Source: an uncultured Eubacteriales bacterium (GTDB lineage Bacteria > Bacillota > Clostridia > Oscillospirales > CAG-272). Taken from it: 9,199 nucleotides of DNA. Shown here piece by piece: positions 4,886 to 9,199 of the stretch. The notes under the pieces were generated by a model. It had not been told where the DNA came from and did not search any database. It worked only from the letters and a program-made list of their open reading frames with translations. Both the position numbers and the translations under genes were made by a program. The DNA is taken from NCBI GenBank assembly GCA_900546315.1, contig URCP01000107.1:1-9199 (forward strand), given 5' to 3'. Numbering within the stretch: the first letter of the stretch is position 1; each line of letters opens with the position of its first letter.

Positions 4886-6316
4886 ATGGAACTGCTAAGA
4901 AGACTCTACGCTCCCGACTATATGCTGAAGAAAAAGCAGAAGCGTCAGGAGAAATACTCAACATCTGAGATATACAGATCATTCATAAAGGTCGCGTGGC
5001 CCGCCACCGCCGAATCCGTCCTTCTCGGGCTTGTCAACTTCATCGACTCGATAATGGTCAGCGGAGAGGGGCACCGCGCGGTCGCCGCCGTCGGGCTTAC
5101 AAGTCAGCCGCGCTTCATATTCTACGCGGTCTTCTTCGCGATGAACGTCGGGGTCACCGCTATCGTCAGCCGCAGAAAAGGCGAGGAGCGGCGGGAGGAC
5201 GCGAACCGCTCGCTGTCACAGGCGCTGTCGATCTGCCTTATGCTGGGCGTCCTGCTTGTCGGGCTTGCTTACGCTTTCTCTGAGCCGCTGCTCATGTTCT
5301 CGGGCGCGAAGGAGGACACGATAGGCGACGCTATGAGCTATTTCCGCATAACGATGATCGGCCTGTTCTTCACGTCGATCAGCATGGTGATCAACGCCGC
5401 GCAGCGCGGAGCGGGCAACACCCGGATCTCGATGACCACCAACATGACGGCGAATATCGTCAACTGCATATTCAACGCACTGCTGATAAACGGTCTCTTC
5501 TTCTTCCCGCGCCTCGGCGTCACCGGCGCGGCGGTCGCGACGCTTCTCGGCAATATCACGTCCTGCGTGATGTCGATCTGGTCGGTCGCGGCGATAAACC
5601 CGAAGAATCATGACAGGTTCCTCTGTCAGGGTCTGCGCGGGCTCTTTAAGTTCGACAGGGAGAACGTCACGCTCATATGCCGCATCTCGAGCTCGGCGGC
5701 GGTCGAGCAGGTCTTCATGCGGCTCGGGTTCTTCATGGTCTCGAAGATGGTCGCTGAGCTGTCAACTGTCGATTTCGCGACGCACACGATCTGTATGAAC
5801 ATAACGAACCTCTCCTTCTGCTTCGGCGACGGTCTCGGCGTGGCGGCGTCCGCCCTCGTCGGGCAGAACCTCGGAAAGAAGCGCAGCGACCTCTCGATAA
5901 TCTACGGAAAGACCGCGCAGAGGATAGGTTTCCTCGTCGCGTCGGTGCTGTTCTGCATATTCATGTTCGCCGGAAAATTCATGATCGGTCTCTTCATGAC
6001 CGAGGAAGCGGAGGCGGAGCAGATAATCGTCATCGGCGTCAGGATTCTGCGTATCCTCGCGGTTATCTCACCGGCGCAGATCTCGCAGGTCATATTCAGC
6101 GGCTGCGTGCGCGGCGCGGGCGACACGAAATATGCGGCTGCGGTCAGCCTTGTCACGATAGCGGTCGAGCGTCCGCTGCTCACATATCTTCTGTGCTACA
6201 CATTCGGTCTCGGCGTCATCGGCGCGTGGATCGCGATGCTGATCGACCAGTACCTGAGACTGACGCTGATGGCAGCGAGATTCTCCGGAGGAAAATGGGA
6301 GAAGATCAAGGTCTGA
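4886..6316 (+). CDS. MATE-family efflux transporter
   Basis: Predicted cation-coupled multidrug/organic-compound exporter of the cytoplasmic membrane, 476 residues, normal for the family with 12 membrane segments. The first half opens with IKVAWPATAESVLLGLVNFI (34-53) and contains AAQRGAGNTRISM (171-183) and GVTGAAVATLLGN (211-223). The second half shows the matching repeat features: GDGLGVAASALVGQNLG (314-330) with KKR after it, and SGCVRGAGDTKYA (405-417). The ATG at 4886 is chosen because the promoter (4808-4836) and a terminator lie inside the longer upstream frame; AAAGGAA (4868-4874) is the likely ribosome binding site. The first 30 residues are basic and soluble. The hydrolase lipoprotein gene follows after 35 nt, so the two are probably cotranscribed. 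The exported substrate is unknown. Confidence 0.93.
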   Translation: MELLRRLYAPDYMLKKKQKRQEKYSTSEIYRSFIKVAWPATAESVLLGLVNFIDSIMVSGEGHRAVAAVGLTSQPRFIFYAVFFAMNVGVTAIVSRRKGEERREDANRSLSQALSICLMLGVLLVGLAYAFSEPLLMFSGAKEDTIGDAMSYFRITMIGLFFTSISMVINAAQRGAGNTRISMTTNMTANIVNCIFNALLINGLFFFPRLGVTGAAVATLLGNITSCVMSIWSVAAINPKNHDRFLCQGLRGLFKFDRENVTLICRISSSAAVEQVFMRLGFFMVSKMVAELSTVDFATHTICMNITNLSFCFGDGLGVAASALVGQNLGKKRSDLSIIYGKTAQRIGFLVASVLFCIFMFAGKFMIGLFMTEEAEAEQIIVIGVRILRILAVISPAQISQVIFSGCVRGAGDTKYAAAVSLVTIAVERPLLTYLLCYTFGLGVIGAWIAMLIDQYLRLTLMAARFSGGKWEKIKV

Positions 6317-6351
6317 CGCCACGCGGCTTCACACGATTGGAGATGATTGAC

Positions 6352-7209
6352 ATGAAAAGAATAATCACACTGTTTCTCGCTCTGATGGCGCTCGCGCTTA
6401 CACTCACCGCGTGCGGAAAGGTCGAACAATACGACACGAGCGCGACGGACGACACCCCGATCGTCTACAAGACGGCGGATGGGGAAGAGCTGACCATCGA
6501 CGTCCTGCTCCCGACGAACCGGAAAAGAATGCGGAACCCGACCGTCATAGTACTTCACGGTGGCGGCTGGATATCGGGCAGCACCGAGGACTTCTGCCGC
6601 GAGTTCGCGGTTCTCATAGACGAGCTGCGCGCGGAAGGAATCTGCGTCGTCCCGGTTAACTACCGGCTCGCTGTGAACGGGCGGACATGGTCCGACTGCC
6701 TCGAGGACTGCGGCGACGCGCTCGACTATCTGATAGCGCACGCCGAAGAATACGACATTGACACCGAACGACTCGGCGTCATCGGATACTCCGCCGGCGC
6801 TCAGCTCGGACTCCTGACCGCGATCGGTCGGGACGACATAAAATACTGCGCGTCGCTCTCCGCGCCGGTCACCTTCTCGGACAATCCCGAAAGCCCCTAC
6901 TATTCCGAAGTCCTAGACTACTACACGTCGCAGGCGTTCGGAGCGAGCATAGACAGCGTCAGATACGACGCGAGCCCGGTCGTGAGACTGACGAGAAGAT
7001 GCGGCACCTCCTTCCTGATGGTAAACGGTCTCGACGACGACATAGTCTCCCCGCAGCACGCCGAACTCTTCTGCCGCGAAGCCGACAGCCTCGGAGTTGA
7101 CGTCGAACTGATAGAACAGCCCGGACTCACGCACTTCTACTCCGCATATCCGGACAACGCGAAACTGATGGAAAAAGTAGCCGACCGCGTCATCCGCGGA
7201 TTGTTCTGA
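6352..7209 (+). CDS. Alpha/beta hydrolase lipoprotein (esterase-like)
   Basis: Predicted cell-surface ester hydrolase of 285 residues. A lipoprotein signal peptide (MKRIITLFLALMALALTLTAC, C21 lipidated) precedes a single alpha/beta-hydrolase domain. H69-G-G-G-W forms the oxyanion-hole motif of the hormone-sensitive-lipase/BD-FAE type. The nucleophile elbow is G145-Y-S147-A-G149. D229, in NGLDDDIVSP, fits the G-x-x-D-x-x-V acid motif, and H261 (GLTHFY) completes the triad, so all catalytic residues are present. The ATG at 6352 is chosen because GGAG (6339-6342) lies 9 nt upstream and the signal peptide begins there; a longer frame upstream overlaps the MATE gene out of frame and is not needed. 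It is probably the second gene of the MATE operon. Substrate unknown: short acyl, acetyl-sugar or feruloyl esters are possible. Confidence 0.9.
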   Translation: MKRIITLFLALMALALTLTACGKVEQYDTSATDDTPIVYKTADGEELTIDVLLPTNRKRMRNPTVIVLHGGGWISGSTEDFCREFAVLIDELRAEGICVVPVNYRLAVNGRTWSDCLEDCGDALDYLIAHAEEYDIDTERLGVIGYSAGAQLGLLTAIGRDDIKYCASLSAPVTFSDNPESPYYSEVLDYYTSQAFGASIDSVRYDASPVVRLTRRCGTSFLMVNGLDDDIVSPQHAELFCREADSLGVDVELIEQPGLTHFYSAYPDNAKLMEKVADRVIRGLF

Positions 7210-7293
7210 GAGCCCGGAATCCCCATGAAAAGCCCGTCTTTGGCGTTTTTCGGAAAAGATGAAAAAAATTTTTGGGAAAATTTCGAAAACCCC

Positions 7294-7322
7294 TTGACAA
7301 ATGAGTTTGAATGTGGTATAAT
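7294..7322 (+). promoter_or_regulatory. Consensus tRNA operon promoter with A/T-rich upstream region
   Basis: TTGACA (7294-7299), 17-bp spacer, TATAAT (7317-7322), with TGG before the -10. Runs of A and T at 7262-7289, including a 7-bp A/T dyad (7266-7283), lie directly upstream and resemble an UP element, typical of stable RNA promoters. Expected start is about 7329, 14 nt before the first tRNA. The 7210-7293 stretch otherwise holds no gene or recognisable terminator. Confidence 0.88.
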
Positions 7323-7342
7323 ATTATCCGTTGATTGAGCTT

Positions 7343-7419
<77 letters not shown>

Positions 7420-7462
7420 ATTCCCCGGGAGCCATCCCGAGGATCGGTTAATACAGGTTGCG

Positions 7463-7485
7463 GATCCATACCGAAAGTACGGATC
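7463..7485 (+). other. Hairpin in the spacer between the tRNA genes
   Basis: GATCC (7463-7467) pairs with GGATC (7481-7485), and inside it TAC (7469-7471) pairs with GTA (7477-7479) around a CGAAA loop, with one A/C mismatch between the two stems. It lies in the 75-nt spacer, 10 nt before tRNA-His, and may guide processing of the tRNA precursor. A smaller 5-bp hairpin (CGGGA/TCCCG, about 7426-7439) precedes it. Confidence 0.35.
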
Positions 7486-7494
7486 AGCAGTCAT

Positions 7495-7572
7495 GGTGGA
7501 TGTAGCTCAGTTGGTTAGAGCGCCAGGTTGTGGCCCTGGAGGTCGAGGGTTCGACCCCCTTCATTCACCCCA
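7495..7572 (+). tRNA. tRNA-His (anticodon GTG)
   Basis: Cloverleaf with acceptor stem GTGGATG/CATTCAC (one G-T wobble), D stem GCTC/GAGC, anticodon stem CCAGG/CCTGG with loop TTGTGGC (anticodon at 7530-7532), T stem GAGGG/CCCTT with loop TTCGACC, and encoded CCA at 7570-7572. The extra 5' G at 7495 can pair with the discriminator C7569, the G-1:C73 identity feature recognised by histidyl-tRNA synthetase. It is cotranscribed with tRNA-Arg. Confidence 0.95.
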
Positions 7573-7584
7573 TAATCAACAAAG

Positions 7585-7613
7585 AAAAAAGATCCGGTCC
7601 CCGGGTCTTTTTT
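7585..7613 (+). terminator. Bidirectional terminator of the tRNA operon
   Basis: The stem AAAAAAGATCCGG (7585-7597) pairs with CCGGGTCTTTTTT (7601-7613) around a TCC loop, with one G-T pair. The run of six T on both strands makes it a good terminator for the tRNA transcript and also for the second AraC gene converging from the right. Confidence 0.88.
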
Positions 7614-7623
7614 CGTAGTAAGA

Positions 7624-7672
7624 ATCAGCGTGAAACTCCCCCGCGGCGGCGATGGGGAAGCATGACGCTGAT
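7624..7672 (-). terminator. Long inverted repeat after the second AraC gene
   Basis: ATCAGCGT (7624-7631) and ACGCTGAT (7665-7672) are exact complements, and TCCCC/GGGGA pairs inside them. It starts 4 nt after the stop codon of the AraC gene on the minus strand. The following sequence is not T-rich, so it may stabilise the 3' end rather than terminate; the hairpin at 7585-7613 lies just beyond. Confidence 0.4.
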
Positions 7673-7676
7673 AATT

Positions 7677-8648
7677 TCACCGCTTTTGTGATATTTCGGG
7701 CGGGCGCTTACGCGCGGCGTTCGTCCGGGATCTGTAGGCACTGGGCGTCATCCCGAACTTCTCCGAGAAGCGGCGCACAAAATAACTGATGTTGTCGATT
7801 CCGACGCTCATGGCGACCGATGTCACCGTATCCTCGGTGGAGGTCAGCAGATCCTTGGCGCGCGACAGCCTGTAATCATTAAGGTATCTCACCGGTGTCA
7901 CGCCTATCGACTCGTTGAAGCATCTCAGCGCCTCGCTCTTTGATATTCCCGCTGACGCCGCTATCATCGACAGGTCGGTTTTCTCGCTGTAATTCTCCGA
8001 GATATATCCGAGCATTGTGCGCATACGGGAGGACGTCAGCATATCATGCCCGGAAACGCGCCTTGTCAGCTTTCCATCGCCGGCTGTTCCGAGAAATGTC
8101 AGGAACTCCCTCCACAGTATCCCGCAGGAAAGAAACAGGTCGAGCTTGCCGCCGCCGCTCCGGACAAGCCGGTATACCCCGCGAAGAGCGTCAAGCACCC
8201 CTCCCGCCGCCGCGTCATCTCTCCGCATCACCGCAGAGGTTATCCCCGAATCGAGAACCGGAAGCATCGACTCCGTGTAGATGTCCGTCCCCTCCTGAAA
8301 AAGGAAGGACGGAGGAAACAGCACGTTCGGCATAATAGCCGGAGCCGCCGACTCAAACCCGTGGATGACCCTGCTGCCGATGAATATCCCGTCTCCTTCG
8401 TGAAGTCTTATCCGATCCGAGTCTATCAGGCAGTCAACCTCACCGCGCTCCGCGACACACCACTCAAACTCGATGTGCCAGTGCCACTCCCCGCGGCGTC
8501 CCGCGTAGCGGTCGAGGTCGTCGAGATAGTATACAAACGGGAATCCCGGCGTTCCGTGCTCGTCCAGCTCCCGGAGGGTCTCGTCTGTCCTGATTGTCAG
8601 CATACTGTCGTCCGATGTCATTTCTTCCGCGATATCGTTTTCCGCCAT
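7677..8648 (-). CDS. AraC-family transcriptional regulator with cupin sensor domain
   Basis: Predicted cytoplasmic regulator of 323 residues. The first 35 residues are acidic and unassigned. The cupin-like sensor follows, with WHWHIEFEWCV (55-65, H56-x-H58 and E62) and the second motif around RLHEGDGIFIGSRVIHGFES (81-100). The central helical region runs to about 205. The AraC DNA-binding domain is at 212-306: DLSMIAASAGISKSEALRCF forms the first helix-turn-helix, and the signature runs from VTSVAMSVGIDNISYFVRRF to GMTPSAYR. The basic tail (306-323) is unassigned. The ATG at 8648 is chosen for its AGGAGG (8663-8658) 9 nt upstream; the frame is open further to 8744, but that region holds the promoter. 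It is divergent from the MFS transporter gene and is its probable regulator. The ligand is unknown. Confidence 0.92.
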   Translation of the reverse strand: MAENDIAEEMTSDDSMLTIRTDETLRELDEHGTPGFPFVYYLDDLDRYAGRRGEWHWHIEFEWCVAERGEVDCLIDSDRIRLHEGDGIFIGSRVIHGFESAAPAIMPNVLFPPSFLFQEGTDIYTESMLPVLDSGITSAVMRRDDAAAGGVLDALRGVYRLVRSGGGKLDLFLSCGILWREFLTFLGTAGDGKLTRRVSGHDMLTSSRMRTMLGYISENYSEKTDLSMIAASAGISKSEALRCFNESIGVTPVRYLNDYRLSRAKDLLTSTEDTVTSVAMSVGIDNISYFVRRFSEKFGMTPSAYRSRTNAARKRPPEISQKR

Positions 8649-8714
8649 GATATTCTCCCTCCTTTTTTTCGATTCTCCGGAACCGAAGAACCGGATAAAT
8701 TCATTTCTGGAGAT

Positions 8715-8744
8715 ATTATAACATAAAATGGCGATATTTGTCAA
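8715..8744 (-). promoter_or_regulatory. Promoter of the second AraC gene
   Basis: Minus-strand TTGACA (8744-8739), 18-bp spacer, TATAAT (8720-8715), with TGT before the -10 as an extended element. The expected start is about 8708, giving a leader of about 60 nt. The -35 overlaps that of the divergent transporter promoter by two bases. Confidence 0.82.
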
Positions 8745-8748
8745 GACA
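8739..8748. promoter_or_regulatory. TGTC-AA-GACA dyad at the overlapping -35 elements
   Basis: The 10 bases TGTCAAGACA form a 4-bp inverted repeat with a 2-bp centre. They contain both the AraC -35 (TTGACA on the minus strand, 8744-8739) and the transporter -35 (AAGACA on the plus strand, 8743-8748). Any protein bound here would affect both promoters. The dyad may arise partly from the -35 sequences themselves. Confidence 0.4.
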
Positions 8749-8771
8749 TTACGAAAAACAGGTGATATAAT
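8743..8771 (+). promoter_or_regulatory. Promoter of the MFS transporter gene
   Basis: AAGACA (8743-8748), 17-bp spacer, TATAAT (8766-8771). The -10 is perfect while the -35 matches four of six consensus bases, the pattern expected of an activator-dependent promoter. Expected start is about 8778, with a leader of about 30 nt. Confidence 0.6.
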
Positions 8772-8807
8772 GATATGGACTTCATTTTTTGAAAGGAACC
8801 CGTATCA

Positions 8808-9199
8808 ATGAAAGAAAATTGCAGGACGACGATGCTCGCGTGTTTTATCGGATATATCGTGCAGGCTGTCGTCAACAACTTCACGCCTTTGCTGTTCGTC
8901 AATTTCCAGACGGTCTACGGCATACCGCTCGCGAAGATAACACTTCTTATCACAATTAACTTCCTGATTCAGCTCTGTGTCGACCTCGTGTCGGCGTGGC
9001 TGCTCGACAGGATAGGGTACCGGGCGGGGGTGGTCTTCGCGCACGTCGCGTCGGCGACGGGGCTCATCATGCTGACTATCCTTCCGGAGCTTACCGGGGA
9101 CCCGTATATCGGCATACTCATCTCGGTCGCCTTCTACGCGATCGGCGGCGGTCTGCTCGAGGTGCTTATCAGCCCTATGATCGAGGCGTGCCCGACCGA
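8808..9199 (+). CDS. MFS transporter, N-terminal part (runs off the window)
   Basis: A frame opens at the ATG at 8808 and stays open to the window end, giving 130 residues of a longer protein. It is membrane-embedded, with hydrophobic segments at about 9-33, 43-66, 73-93 and 100-122. D67-R-I-G-Y-R72 between the second and third segments is the conserved MFS loop motif. PLAKITLLITINFLIQ before it and GGGLLEVLISPMIEACPT at the visible end recall sugar-type MFS permeases of Clostridia. AAAGGA (8792-8797) lies 10 nt upstream of the ATG. Complete family members have about 400 residues, so some 270 are missing here. It is divergent from the AraC gene and probably controlled by it. The substrate cannot be assigned. 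Confidence 0.88.
   Translation, partial: MKENCRTTMLACFIGYIVQAVVNNFTPLLFVNFQTVYGIPLAKITLLITINFLIQLCVDLVSAWLLDRIGYRAGVVFAHVASATGLIMLTILPELTGDPYIGILISVAFYAIGGGLLEVLISPMIEACPT

Noticed and set aside
6193..6351. N-terminal extension of the hydrolase by 53 residues
   Set aside because: It overlaps the MATE coding region in another frame and would bury the lipoprotein signal peptide, which must be N-terminal.

Overview
The window looks like ordinary chromosomal DNA of a fairly GC-rich low-GC-phylum bacterium (Bacillota, probably an uncultured gut-type Clostridia). The evidence is strong AGGAGG ribosome binding sites, near-consensus sigma-A promoters with 17-18 bp spacers, CCA-encoding tRNA genes, lipoprotein signal peptides, a threonine/acid-rich carbohydrate-type solute-binding lipoprotein, and AraC regulators next to transport genes. 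The lineage is inferred from protein style only; no rRNA or other phylogenetic marker is present. I see no phage, insertion sequence, CRISPR array, toxin-antitoxin pair or defence system.

Layout. Positions 13-456 (+) encode a GNAT acetyltransferase. It converges, across a shared hairpin terminator, on a class I SAM-dependent methyltransferase at 497-1144 (-). A YccF-type membrane protein (1298-1657, +) is transcribed divergently from the methyltransferase and converges on a DtxR-family metal regulator (1766-2092, -). The regulator's frame is cut by an in-frame TAA, while the remaining family-like C-terminal codons (1765-1694) are preserved up to the shared terminator. Positions 2188-3066 (-) encode an AraC regulator divergent from an extracellular solute-binding lipoprotein (3235-4701, +) that has no permease gene beside it. 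After a strong terminator comes a probable two-gene operon: a MATE efflux transporter (4886-6316, +) and a lipoprotein alpha/beta hydrolase (6352-7209, +). Next is a tRNA-Arg(TCT) and tRNA-His(GTG) pair (7343-7572, +) under a consensus promoter, followed by a bidirectional terminator. The window ends with a second AraC regulator (7677-8648, -) divergent from an MFS transporter (8808 to beyond the window end, +).

How the parts work together. The two AraC/transport pairs each form a classic regulator-target divergon with dyad symmetry between the divergent promoters, so local control of each transporter by its AraC neighbour is the simplest reading. The cupin sensor domains suggest small-molecule, probably carbohydrate, ligands. 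The MATE-hydrolase pair suggests export plus cell-surface ester hydrolysis, with unknown substrates. The clearest anomaly is the nonsense codon in the DtxR-family gene. I found no convincing previously undescribed system; the other findings are regulatory-architecture details.
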